Shown: positions 1-8,762 of the stretch, one piece after another
Layout: each line of letters starts with the position of its first letter
Position numbering within the stretch: the stretch's first letter is position 1
From: Prorocentrum cordatum
Taxonomy: Eukaryota > Sar > Dinophyceae > Prorocentrales > Prorocentraceae
Reading direction: 5' to 3'
DNA: 27,500 nt
Assembly (NCBI GenBank): GCA_963575745.1
Contig: CAUYUJ010000949.1
Location: 1-27,500, forward strand
Notes under the pieces: model-generated
Seen by the model: the letters and a program-made list of their open reading frames with translations, nothing else
Told to the model about the DNA's origin: nothing
The model's database searches: none
Made by a program: the position numbers and the translations under genes

Positions 1-143
1 TTTTTCGCCATTTTCGGCCTCCGGGGGCCCTCGCCGGGCCTCGGGACCGTCAAAAAACGACTCGGGACGAAAAACCGGTCCCGGGGAAGGGGTCGGGACC
101 TCTGGGGGTCGCGTCATGAAAAAATCATGACGTCGGGGGTCTG
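1..143 (+). repeat. Interspersed repeat family A, copy 1 (cut by window start)
   Basis: Aligns with 10703-10845 throughout: a CGCCATT-TCGGC start, a GGCCCT-GCC-G-CCTCGGG block, a run of CCGTC plus A-rich sequence, and GTCCCGGGGAAGGGGTC near the end. Near its right end CGTCATGA (112-119) and TCATGACG (125-132) form an 8-bp hairpin. Confidence 0.75.
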
Positions 144-148
144 GGAAG

Positions 149-428
149 GTCGGGCGTTGGCAGAACTGGGTTTAGTGGAATGGTTCAGTGATTTGTACCG
201 GGGGCGCCCCCCAGTACTGGGGGGCGCCCCCGGTACTGCCCAAAGAGAGCCCAGGACTGCCCAAAGAGGGCGCCCCCCAGTACCGGGGGCGCCCCCCAGT
301 GGAAATGGGACTTCCCATTTCCACTCACCGGAACTGCCGTCACCCGAAAGACACCAGCTACACGGCAAACCTGGTTTCGTGAATCTGGCCAACTGAGGGG
401 CCCCATGGCCCTACCACTAACCGGGTCC
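149..428 (+). repeat. Interspersed repeat family B, copy 1, with perfect palindromes
   Basis: Shares long blocks with 5625-5793: the opening GGGCGTTGGCAGAACTGGG followed by TTTAGTGGA, then CCCATTTCCAC, CGGCAAACCTGGTTT-type sequence, and the terminal CCCTACCACTAACCGGGTCC. This copy has extra GC-rich inverted sequence in the middle, including perfect palindromes at 195-236 and 298-325 (2-nt spacer). Confidence 0.8.
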
Positions 429-429
429 C

Positions 430-700
430 CTTACCCGGGTCCTGGCTATACCCGAGAAAGTCTGCGTGCGCGCCGCTCCTCAGCCCTGCTTCCGCTCGCC
501 CCCCGCGCATCACCGCGCTGGTGCGCCAATGCCGGCGGGCCCTCCCTGGGCGGCCTCGGGTGCCCCCACCTCGCCGTCCTGCTCGTGCCGCCGGCAGGTG
601 TGTGAGGGCGAGCCGTCTCCGGGCGGGATGAGGTGCAGGGAGAGGAGCGAGGCAGGGGGGCGACTGCAGGGCCCGCTGTTGTGAGTACAGGGCAGTTGTT
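430..700. other. GC-rich stretch with no recognised feature
   Basis: GC-rich single-copy-looking sequence between repeat B and the AT-rich island. I see no protein homology, RNA or repeat here. Confidence 0.5.
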
Positions 701-840
701 AATACATAGGATGTTTAAGAATATAGGATTTTTCATGCATGACTAATGTATGAATAAATTCATGCATGAACTCATCGTTGTTTTGAATGCTAAATCCTTG
801 CATTTTTAATACATGACGCGGAGCATGTATTAAAAACGGC
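690..840. other. AT-rich island with hairpin and repeated palindromes
   Basis: Abrupt AT-rich block in GC-rich DNA. TTTTTAATACATG (803-815) and its exact complement (824-836) form a 13-bp stem with an 8-nt loop. TCATGCATGA, itself palindromic, occurs at 733-742 and 760-769. It could be a foldback element end, a matrix-attachment-like site or a 3'-end signal; nothing decides this. Confidence 0.7.
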
Positions 841-1508
841 ACTGTAAGGACTGGACGCCAACTTGGCCCCTCGGAAGCAGCTGGGGCCCGTTCCGGGACG
901 CCCTGCGCTCTGCTGGGCCTCACCTCGGGCGGCCGTGGGCCAGCTCCGTGCATCGAGGCCGTCCCAAGCACGAAGGTCGGGCCGTCTCGGGGCCGTCTGG
1001 GGCCCCATCCGGGCCCCTCTTCAGCTGCTTCGGATCCGTCGTAAGGCCCCCCATTTCGAACCTCCTCTGAATGCGGATTGGGTCGGGCCAGCGCGGGCAA
1101 GACGCCTCGGCTGCTGTGTAAGCCAGCGCGTCCAACCACACTAATCGCACGGGCCAGCGCGCGAGGAGACGCGCGGGAGGGCTCGGCCGGCCATTGGAAA
1201 ATATCGCGCCGCTGGCGCAGGCAGCAGCAGCGGCGTGGCGTGCCCCCCCGTGCAGGACGTGCAGACAGGTCTGCCCGTCCTGCGCGAGCGAGGGGGCCCA
1301 ACGCGGAGCCCAAGAACCGTCGGCCACGGATGGGCCGGGGATGTCCAGATTCGAGTCGGCTGCGAGGGCGATGCTCGAAATCATCGAGCGAAGGAGGGCC
1401 AGGGCCAAGGAAGAGCACCTCGGCGCTGCAGCACTCCCAGCAGAAGCGCAGCCCGCGCCAGCAGTGTGGCAAGGAGGCGATGGCCCCGGATCCGACATCC
1501 AGACCAGC
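841..1508. other. Downstream flank of the DegT-family gene, no recognised gene
   Basis: GC-rich and open in several frames, but without recognisable protein features. It may include the 3' UTR of the minus-strand gene that ends at 1509. Confidence 0.4.
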
Positions 1509-3206
1509 TCACAGGTCGAGGCTGATGGAGTCCCTCTCATTGACGTCCGTGACTGCTGCACCAGCGGAGACCGCGCCGTTCTTCTTGTCGTACTCGATGA
1601 GCAGCTCGCAGACGTAGTCGATGTCTTCAAGCTCGAGGCCGTGGTGAGCACCTATCAGGAAGCCCTCCTTCATGACCCTGTCGGAGCCCGGGAAAGACTG
1701 CAAGTACTGGCGATAGGCCGGGTGCCTCGTGATGTTGCCCGCGAAGAACACGCGGATCTGTACGCCGTTGCTCTCGAGGTACTGGAGGATGCCCTTGCGG
1801 TCGTGGTAGAGGAGCGGGAACGCGAGCCAGTCGTACTCCTCGTGCCGCTGGGGCAGGACGTACCTAACGCCCGCCTTCTTCAGGTTTTCCACGTATCGGT
1901 TGATGTTGCGGGCGCGGGCCTTAGTGAACCTGTCTAACTTCTCCAACTGCGCAAGCCCGAACGCCGCGTTCATCTCGCACGCCTTCATGTTGTAGCCAAC
2001 GCAGCCGTAGAGGAACTTGAAATCGTACTCTATGCCGTCCACGGCGTGGCCGAAGCGCTCGGACATGTCCTCGGAGTTGTTGCCGATCCGGCCCCAGTCG
2101 CGAAACATGAGGGCCCTGTCCCTCAGCTTCTCGTCGTTGAACATGACTACACCACCGAGGCCCCCAGCGGTGATGATGTGGGATGCGTAGAACGAGATGA
2201 CCGAGATGTCCGACTCCGCGGTGTAGGTGATGCTGTCGCACGAGTCTTCGAAGAGGTAAATGCCCTTTGGGATCCTGGCGCGGAGGTCTTTCCAGTCGAT
2301 CTTGCTGCCAGCCAGATTGGGAATGAAGACGCACTTGGTCTTGGGCGTGATTCTCTTGAGGATCTCATCTACCTCGGGAACATAGCGATCGGGAGTGACG
2401 TCGCAGAACACAGGCTTCAGGCCGAGCTGCTCGATCGGCGCCACCGCTGTCGAGAAAGTGCACGCAGGGGTCACGATCTCGTCGCCCTTCTCGAGGCCCA
2501 GGCAGGCCAGACCGATCATGTTGCCCGAGCTGCCAGAGTTCACCATGATGCCGTACTTCTTGCCGAAGATGGCCGCCACCTCTCGGGGGGACCGAGACTG
2601 TGCGGAGACGGACCGCACGGTGACCTCGGAATCTCCAACGACCTCACCGCACGGTCCGTCACCGCACCGACTTGGGACCCGGGAGGCCCGTCGCCCGCGA
2701 CGTCCTCGAAGGAACGACCAGGGGAACAACACTCCCCGGCCGACCCGCACTCCCGCTGACTCACCACACGGTGTGGCCGCCGCGCCGTCCCAGGGCCCCC
2801 ACGGCACCTTCTTCTCGAACTCCTCGGTCCGGGGCCCCGGCGCCAGCCAGCCGTCCCGCAGCGAGGCCTCGACCGCCTTGATCTCCTCCTCGCCGTACGC
2901 CTCGAACTTGTACGGCGCGTACCAGATCTTCTTGTGGTGGGCCTTCTGAAGGGGCTCTGGAACACACAAATAAATCCACACACAGAACAGGATTCCCCAT
3001 ATATTCCCATACCTTCTGGGTTTTTTTCTTCCCCCCCGCTTCCCATATTTTCCCACACTTTCTGGGGAATCGACGATTGATTGTGTCTGTGTGCTTTTTC
3101 CCCTCCTGACCTTCGCCGCCACAGGGCCCTGCCGCGGCCGGGCGCCCGCTGCTCCCTCGCCGTCGGCTGGCGCGACGTGCTCGGCCACGACCTTGAGGCG
3201 CTGCAT
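1509..3206 (-). CDS. DegT/DnrJ/EryC1/StrS family sugar-nucleotide enzyme, dehydrase-like (His at PLP site), three exons
   Basis: PLP-dependent fold-type I enzyme of the family that aminates or 3-dehydrates nucleotide-linked 4-keto sugars. The model joins 3206-3111, 2945-2808 and 2579-1509, giving 434 residues, a normal family length plus a short basic N-terminal extension. Visible motifs: VNSGSSGN (about residues 91-98, cofactor phosphate site), FEDSCDS (about 188-194, Asp for the PLP pyridine N), SFYASHIITAGG (about 207-218), FRDWGR, GYNMKACEMNAAFGLAQLEKL and FAGNITRHPAY. The usual Schiff-base Lys is His212 (CAC at 2178-2180), as in the 3-dehydrases ColD and RfbH/E1. The Cys cluster that holds 2Fe-2S in E1/RfbH after RDWGR is absent, which favours a ColD-like type. 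Exon 3 is one unbroken 357-codon block, as expected for a gene of bacterial origin. The ATG at 3204-3206 is the first one in frame with the exons; an upstream exon cannot be excluded. Substrate unknown. Confidence 0.85.
   Translation of the reverse strand: MQRLKVVAEHVAPADGEGAAGARPRQGPVAAKVRRGKSTQTQSIVDSPESVGKYGKRGGRKKPRRYGNIWGILFCVWIYLCVPEPLQKAHHKKIWYAPYKFEAYGEEEIKAVEASLRDGWLAPGPRTEEFEKKVPWGPWDGAAATPCGESAGVRVGRGVLFPWSFLRGRRGRRASRVPSRCGDGPCGEVVGDSEVTVRSVSAQSRSPREVAAIFGKKYGIMVNSGSSGNMIGLACLGLEKGDEIVTPACTFSTAVAPIEQLGLKPVFCDVTPDRYVPEVDEILKRITPKTKCVFIPNLAGSKIDWKDLRARIPKGIYLFEDSCDSITYTAESDISVISFYASHIITAGGLGGVVMFNDEKLRDRALMFRDWGRIGNNSEDMSERFGHAVDGIEYDFKFLYGCVGYNMKACEMNAAFGLAQLEKLDRFTKARARNINRYVENLKKAGVRYVLPQRHEEYDWLAFPLLYHDRKGILQYLESNGVQIRVFFAGNITRHPAYRQYLQSFPGSDRVMKEGFLIGAHHGLELEDIDYVCELLIEYDKKNGAVSAGAAVTDVNERDSISLDL
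2580..2807 (-). other. Intron 2 of the DegT-family gene, introner-like
   Basis: A 228-nt insertion splits the conserved segment between FEKK and VAAIFGKKYG. Its 5' end reads GAGAAG|GTGCCG and its 3' end CCGAGAG|GTGGCG, so it is a GT-AG intron with AGGTG at both junctions. That is the arrangement expected when a mobile intron duplicates its target. It has no in-frame stop and a length divisible by three. A 28-nt stretch at 2640-2667 is identical to 26422-26449, and the surrounding sequence is alignable over about 200 bp, so the intron belongs to a dispersed repeat family. Confidence 0.8.
2946..3110 (-). other. Intron 1 of the DegT-family gene
   Basis: Donor GCGAAG|GTCAGG and acceptor CCCCTTCAG|AAGGCC, 165 nt; the acceptor could also lie 3 nt later (after CAGAAG) with one residue fewer. 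GAAGG occurs at both junctions. Inside are two tandem copies of a 27-nt unit (about 2997-3023 and 3041-3067), of the form TTCCCATA...CCCAYA...TTCTGGG on the plus strand. Splicing in phase 0 joins a basic N-terminal exon to KAHHKKIWYAPYKFEAYG. The N-terminal exon has no family homology to test the junction, so this intron is less certain than intron 2. Confidence 0.6.
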
Positions 3207-3338
3207 GGGCGGCGAGGCTGGCGGCGCAGACGGGTCTGGGAGGGCGCCGAGCGCTCGGCTGCGTCTTCGGGCCTGGCCCGTCTCCCTCTCTGAGCCGACG
3301 GGGCCGCACACCCTCTCCCGAAGCGCTCCTCCCTCTTC

Positions 3339-3640
3339 CTCCTCCTCCTCCTCCTCCTCCTCCTCCTCCTCCTCCTCCTCCTCCTCCTCCTCCTCCTCTC
3401 CTCCTCCTCGCCTCCTCCTTTCCCCCCCCTCCTCCTCCCTCCCCTCTCTCCTCCTCCTCCTCCTCCTCCGCCTCTCCCCTCCCTCCTCTCCTACCTCCTC
3501 CTCCCCTCACTCTCCCTCCTCCCTCTCCTCCTCCTCCTCCTTCCTCCTCCTCCTCCTCCTCCTCTCCTCCTCCTCCTTCCTCCACCTCATCTCCTCCTCC
3601 TCCTCCTGTTCCTCCTCCTCCTCCTGTTCCTCTTCCCCCC
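3339..3640 (+). repeat. Imperfect TCC/CTC triplet array
   Basis: About 300 bp of nearly pure pyrimidine, interrupted (TCC)n on the plus strand, which is (GGA)n on the coding strand of the DegT-family gene whose start lies 130 bp away. It could form triplex DNA or influence promoter nucleosomes; that role is inference. Confidence 0.95.
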
Positions 3641-3649
3641 CCGTGGACC

Positions 3650-4284
3650 AGCACCCGAAGCCCCCCCGTGATGCTGTGCCCGGCGCACTATGATCAGAGA
3701 CCAGCAACATACGTGTGCACGTGTGCGGCCAGCTTCCGGTGGCCGGCGCTTCAGCGCGGTCGCTCGTATACGCGGGACTGCGGAAGGTGTACGCAAATGC
3801 ACGTGATTTCCGAAACCCTGAACCCAAGAACGTTCTCATCTCTTAGGGGCGCATTTTTTATTTCCGCCACATTCCGCCGGCCTTCCGCTGGCTTCCGCTG
3901 GCGGAGGCGGCCTCGTTTTACTTCCGCCGCCCTTCCGCCGCCTTCCGCCGCGGAAGAGATGGCAACTCCTTCGATCCCCGAAAGCAGGGCCCTTTTCGGA
4001 ACACCCCGTGTACGTGTCTCCGTGCTCGCCCAGAGGAGCAACCTCCAGGCCGCGCTAACGCCCGCATCCAGCGGCCGCCACATGCCAACAGAGCTGCTGC
4101 CCAACCTCTTGCCAGAACCTGAGCGGCAGGTGCTCTCAGAGAGTCTTGGATCCACCGACCCTGCAAGCACCTGGAAGACCCTGAGATCCGACGGAGCGGA
4201 TAAGTGGCCTCGGGAGCACCCCGCGCGCTCTGCGGAGCTTCCTCAGCCTTCTCCGAAAGCAGCATCAGCTTCTCAGAACTCGCC
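3650..4284. other. Intergenic stretch with short CTTCCGCC reiterations
   Basis: No gene recognised. At 3865-3955 the plus strand carries many close repeats of TTCCGCC/TTCCGCTGG, a degenerate short tandem array. The rest shows only shadow reading frames. Confidence 0.5.
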
Positions 4285-4403
4285 ATCGCTCGGACGTCCA
4301 TTCCCTGTGTTGTTTCTCGGTTTCGTGCGTGGCTTTTTCGCCAAATGATCAAGGATGCTCCTCGATGGCTCTCGCCGAAGGAAAATGCACACGTCCGAGC
4401 GAT
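4285..4403 (+). mobile_element. 119-bp TIR element, family G, copy 1
   Basis: Begins ATCGCTCGGACGT and ends with its exact complement ACGTCCGAGCGAT. Interior shared with the copies at 5499-5617 and 25479-25597, including CGTGCGTGGCTTTTTCGCCA, AATGATC, and GGATGCTCCTCGATGG. All three copies are exactly 119 bp. Too short to encode a transposase, so probably a non-autonomous MITE. Confidence 0.8.
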
Positions 4404-4789
4404 CTAAGAGAAGGCCAGGGGGGCTCCTGCGAGACCCCTGCGCCCCCGGAGACGGCCGGCCCCCTCCTCGCTCCCCACCGCGCGCGCCGCCGATTCTCTC
4501 TGCAGAGGCCTCCAGTGTGGGGCTCCTGTGCAGACGGGGGTCCAGAGGATCGCGCCAGATCCTCGGCGCATCGGCGATGCGCCGGCGGCGGCGGCGTGGA
4601 GAAGACCGGGCTCCACATCGAGCCGCATGGGCGATGCGGTTGCGATCCTCTGGCCCCATCTGCTCGGACCCCAGTTTCGGCGCGTGCCCGCGCGGAAGCG
4701 AGGAGGAGAAGGCTTCTCAGAAGGCGGCGGGGCTTCGCAGAAGCCCTCCAGCCTTCTGAGAAGCTTGGCGTCCCTGCGGGGAGGACCCA

Positions 4790-4990
4790 GAAAACCTCTC
4801 CGAAGGTCCGAGGCCTCCCGAGCCTTCTGAGAAGGCCCAACCCGTCTCGGGCGCCAGGTAGTTTTGGGGTCACATCTCGGCTCTCTGGTGGCCGTCCGGG
4901 GCGATCCAGGCACCCCCGGAACGCCCTCGGCGAGGCGCAGCTGCTGGAGAGCACCCCGAGGCCGGGGAAGTGCCGAGGGCCAACGGACGC
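4790..4990 (+). repeat. Interspersed repeat family K, copy 1
   Basis: Aligns with 26095-26300: GAGAAGGCCC...TCTCGGGCGCC-GGT, then a TTTTGG-TCACA segment, GGGGCGATC--GGCACCCC, and CGGCGAGGCGC. Homology may extend left to about 4690 in both copies. No coding capacity is evident; the matching minus-strand frames are probably shadows. Confidence 0.65.
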
Positions 4991-4999
4991 GCCCGACGG

Positions 5000-5498
5000 C
5001 CTCGAGCCGCGCCGCCTTTGAGACGGCCCCGCCCCCCTCGCTTCCCCCCCCCGCCACGGGAGCCCGTTCCTTCCTTCATCCAGGCAGGTTTACTTGCATG
5101 GCGTTCGCCCCCCCCCCCCCCCCTCGCCTCTCCTCCAACGAACACTAGCGTGCAAGTGCCTCTCGACCTGGGTGATCTCCGCACGTGCGTGTCCTCTGCG
5201 GCATGCTTCAGGCTCAGCCCCCCCCCCCCGTCCACGCAAGTAAGCTTGCGGTGACCTAAAGATCGACGGGGGGATCGACTGCAGAGTTGATTTACCACAA
5301 AATTTGATGTTCACGCCGACTCTTCGACAACAACACGTCAACCATTCGTAGATCCGCGAAGGTTCTGCGAGCTGCCCGTGGCTTCCACCAGAAACATCAC
5401 CATCCCGGGGCAAATCCATTCTGCAGCCGATCCCCTACTCGCAGAAAGAAACGCGGGCTCCTGACTCGCCGCCGACGCCTGGGGAGGCCCAGGCCCCC
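5000..5498. other. Intergenic stretch with poly-C runs
   Basis: No gene recognised. Contains a run of about 18 C near 5107-5124 and another near 5219-5229, and the palindrome GCAAGTAAGCTTGC at about 5236-5249. Confidence 0.5.
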
Positions 5499-5617
5499 GT
5501 CGCTCGGGCGTCCCTTCCCCGTGCTTGTCTCGGTTCCGCGCGTGGCTTGTTCGCCAAAGGATCAAGGCTGCTCCTCGATGGTCCTCGCCACAGGAAACAT
5601 GCACACGTCCGAGCGAT
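5499..5617 (+). mobile_element. 119-bp TIR element, family G, copy 3
   Basis: Same length and interior order as the copies at 4285 and 25479, with left end GTCGCTCGGGCGT (diverged) and right end ACGTCCGAGCGAT. A family B repeat begins 8 bp after its right end. Confidence 0.8.
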
Positions 5618-5624
5618 GCCAGGA

Positions 5625-5793
5625 GTCGGGCGTTGGCAGAACTGGGTTTAGTGGAGCCTGGTTTAAAAATGATTAACCGGGGGCGCCCCCCCCCGTCCCA
5701 TTTCCACGAACCGGAACTGCTGCTATGGCAAACCTGGTTTAGCGATTCTGGCCAATTGAGGGGGCCCCGGGGCCCTACCACTAACCGGGTCCT
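5625..5793 (+). repeat. Interspersed repeat family B, copy 2
   Basis: Shorter copy of the repeat at 149-428, sharing both ends but lacking the long palindromic insert; it keeps one GGGGGCGCCCCC core. It immediately follows a 119-bp G element. Confidence 0.8.
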
Positions 5794-6137
5794 CGAGGGC
5801 CTCGAGGAGGAGCAATGGAGCAATGGCCGAGGGCGCAGAAGGGGATCCCGACTGAGCCTCGGAGGAAGCGCCGATGGGCGCGGACGAGCGCCCGAACTGC
5901 TGGCCACAGCTAGTCCGAGTCACCAGACTCGGGCAGTGGCTGCAGCACGGGGGCCGAGGGGGAGAGGGGAGCCGAAGGCGCGGGCCTGCTCAGCGCCGCA
6001 GCATCGGCTCGCGGCACAGGGCTCCGACCCTCCTCCTCCTCGACCCCACGAGCGACCCCGACCCCCCCATCCGCCACCCCCGTCCCGACGACAGTGAGCG
6101 TCTGCACGGCGGCCTCAGGGGCAATCGGGGCCAGCAT

Positions 6138-6350
6138 CAGAGGAGGAGGAGGAGGAGGAGGAGAGGAAGAGGAGGAGGGGGGGGGAGGAGGAGGAGGAGA
6201 AGGAGGAGGAGGAGGAGGAGAAGGAGGAGGAGGAGGAGGAGGAGGAGGGGAGGAGGAGGAGGAGGAGGAGGAGGAGGAGGAAGGAGGAGGAGGAGGAGGA
6301 GGAGGAGGGGGAGGAGGAGGAGGAGGAGGAGGAGGAGGAGGAGGAGAGAG
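6138..6350 (+). repeat. GGA/GAG triplet array
   Basis: About 210 bp of interrupted (GGA)n. The Glu/Gly-rich and Ser-rich frames read through it are low-complexity shadows. A perfect 22-bp GC palindrome follows at 6382-6403. Confidence 0.95.
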
Positions 6351-6538
6351 GAGGTCCTCGAGGCGATCTGGCCGAGCGGGGGGGCCTCGGCGCGCCGAGG
6401 CCCGCGCGAGCCCCGGCGGGTGCTCCGCGGGGGCGCGGCGCCCGCGGGAGGCCCGCGGGCGCCTCGGCGGGCGTCTTTCTGCTGGCGGGCGCGGCGCGCG
6501 GGGGCAGCCGGCCGGTGCTTGCGGCGGGCCAAATGCGG

Positions 6539-6733
6539 TTAAGTCGGTCGCGTCCCCCTGCAGGGGGATTGTCGACGAAAAATACAAAGAATACCCCAAC
6601 CATGCATCCAAAAGGTGAAAAAAATACTCAAAAAATAGTCCCCAGGCTATTTTCGGACTATTCTGGGACTATTTTGGGGGTAGGTGTTATTTTTCGTCGA
6701 AAATCCCCCTGTCGGGGGACAGGCCCGACTCAA
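6539..6733 (+). mobile_element. 195-bp TIR element, family C, copy 1
   Basis: Inverted termini of about 40 bp: the left arm runs from TTAAGTCGG through TCCCCCTGCAGGGGGATT to GTCGACGAAAAATA; the right arm is its near-perfect complement, ending CCCGACTCAA. Each arm holds its own nested CCCCC...GGGGG palindrome. The AT-rich centre shares AAAAAATAGTCCCC and CTATTTT blocks with the copy at 24264. Non-coding, MITE-like. Confidence 0.85.
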
Positions 6734-6984
6734 AAAGACGGCGAGGAGGCACGGCGGGAGGCCACAGGGCTGGACCTATAGACGCTGTTTCTGGCGATCT
6801 CGTTTTTTGTTTTTCATCCCCCAGTTTGGTTAGGTCTGCTTCTTGGACATGCTCGTGCTTCCGCCCTCCCAAGAGGTGAGGGCGCCCACAGAGTCGCGGG
6901 GCGTGAGGCGAGCCCAGCGGCCCCTCGAGCGGTCCTGGATGGGACGGCCACCGTCGAGGGGCCGGCATCCAGGCGCAGCAAACG

Positions 6985-7105
6985 CAGTGCAGGACATGTT
7001 TTTGGCGAGTTCGTGGGCCTTTTTCGCTTCGATGGCATGTTGCTGCAGAGGCGGATTGAAGACAGAACGAGGGAGAACGAAAGCAAGACGAACACGAAAA
7101 ACACC
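6985..7105 (+). repeat. Interspersed repeat family E, copy 1
   Basis: Shares TTTTGGCGA-TTCGTGGGCC-TTTTCG-TTCGA and GA-GACA-AACGAGGGA-AACGAAA with the reverse complement of about 10515-10620. The two copies face opposite ways. Confidence 0.6.
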
Positions 7106-7224
7106 GAAAACGAAAACGAAAAGAATCTGGACGGTGTTGTTCGTTTCCGTGTTGCTCCCCACATCCAAAGTGGGGTTTTTGTTTTCTCTGCACACGCCGC
7201 GCAGGATCTCACCCCCCCCCTTTC

Positions 7225-7229
7225 CTCTT

Positions 7230-7290
<61 letters not shown>
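7225..7290 (+). repeat. CT microsatellite
   Basis: Nearly pure (CT)n with two TTTCT interruptions; leads directly into CAT-rich DNA. Confidence 0.95.
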
Positions 7291-7830
<540 letters not shown>

Positions 7831-7860
7831 ATCAATTTTTCGTCATCATTCACTCCCTGG

Positions 7861-8420
7861 CTTGAATCTGGAGGAAATATCAAGCGGGAGCCTCGTCTGT
7901 GAGTGAATTGCGACGAAGTCTCAGGCAGGAGCCCCTCCATATGGGGCCCGCACCTCATGTTTATAATCCGAAGCGGGTCATTCGAAACGTGTAAGTGACG
8001 TCACTTTTGGGCCCCTGTGGCGAGAATCTGGAGGAAATATCAAGCGGGAGCCTCGTCTGTGAGTGAATTGCGACGAAGTCTCAGGCGGGAAGCCTCTCTC
8101 TCTATGGGGCCCGCACCTCACGTTTTTAATCCGAGGCGGGTCATCCGAAACGTGTAACTGTCGTCACTTTTGGGCCCCTGTGGCGAGAATCTGGAGGAAG
8201 TATCAAGCGGGAGCCTCGTCTGTGAGTGAATTGCATCGAAATCTCAGGCGGGAAACTTCTCCCTATGGGGCCCGCACCTCATCTTTTTAATCCGAGGCGG
8301 GTCATCGGAAACGTGTAACTGTCGTCACTTTTGGCCTCTGGAGGGCTTGGATTAAGGGGATGCATCAGGCGGGAGCCTCGTCTGTGAATGACTCGCGAGG
8401 AAGTCACAGGCGGGAGCCCG
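7861..8420 (+). repeat. Tandem array of a ~160-bp unit, 3 full copies and 1 partial
   Basis: Unit starts recognisably at GAATCTGGAGGAA: 7864, 8024 and 8187 (periods 160 and 163), with a diverged partial copy near 8334. Each unit carries AAGCGGGAGCCTCGTCTGTG, ATGGGGCCCGCACCTCA, TCCGA-GCGGGTCAT, CGAAACGTGTAA and a TCACTTTTGG end. No open frame is shared by all units, so I treat it as non-coding. Confidence 0.9.
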
Positions 8421-8534
8421 CCGGTCTGTCCCCGCGGGAGCCCCCGCGCTGAGCTTGCTCGAAACATGCGAGCTGGAGCTGAGGCGCAGGAAGAGGAAGA
8501 GGAGGACGAAGAACAGGAATTGAGGAGGACGACG

Positions 8535-8762
8535 GCGGCCGGACGCAAGGGGAAACCCTTGCGTCCGGGCCGGGGGTGGTAACCCATCCTCGGCCGAAGC
8601 GGCGGCCGGGCGCAGGGGGAAACCCTTGCGTCCAGGCCGGGGGTGGTAACCCATCCTCGGCCGAATCGGGGGCAGGGGTAACCCCTTGTCTCCGGGCCGC
8701 CAAGTGGTAACCCATCGGCGGCCGAATCGGGCGCAGGGGTAGCGCCTTGCGTCCGGGCCGGG
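8535..8762 (+). repeat. Tandem array of a 62-68-bp unit with internal hairpin
   Basis: Three to four units built on GGTGGTAACCCATC--CGGC and CGAA, followed by GCAGGGGNAACCCTTGCGTC and CGGGCCG. The first unit has ACGCAAGGGG-AAA-CCCTTGCGT arms. The array ends exactly where helicase-like coding begins. Confidence 0.85.

Noticed and set aside
1194-1937. 247-codon plus frame opposite the DegT-family gene
   Set aside because: It is the antisense shadow of strongly GC-biased codons; the minus frame carries the family motifs.
3668-4348. 226-codon plus frame upstream of the first G element
   Set aside because: It runs into the G element, contains TTCCGCC reiterations, and shows no conserved features.
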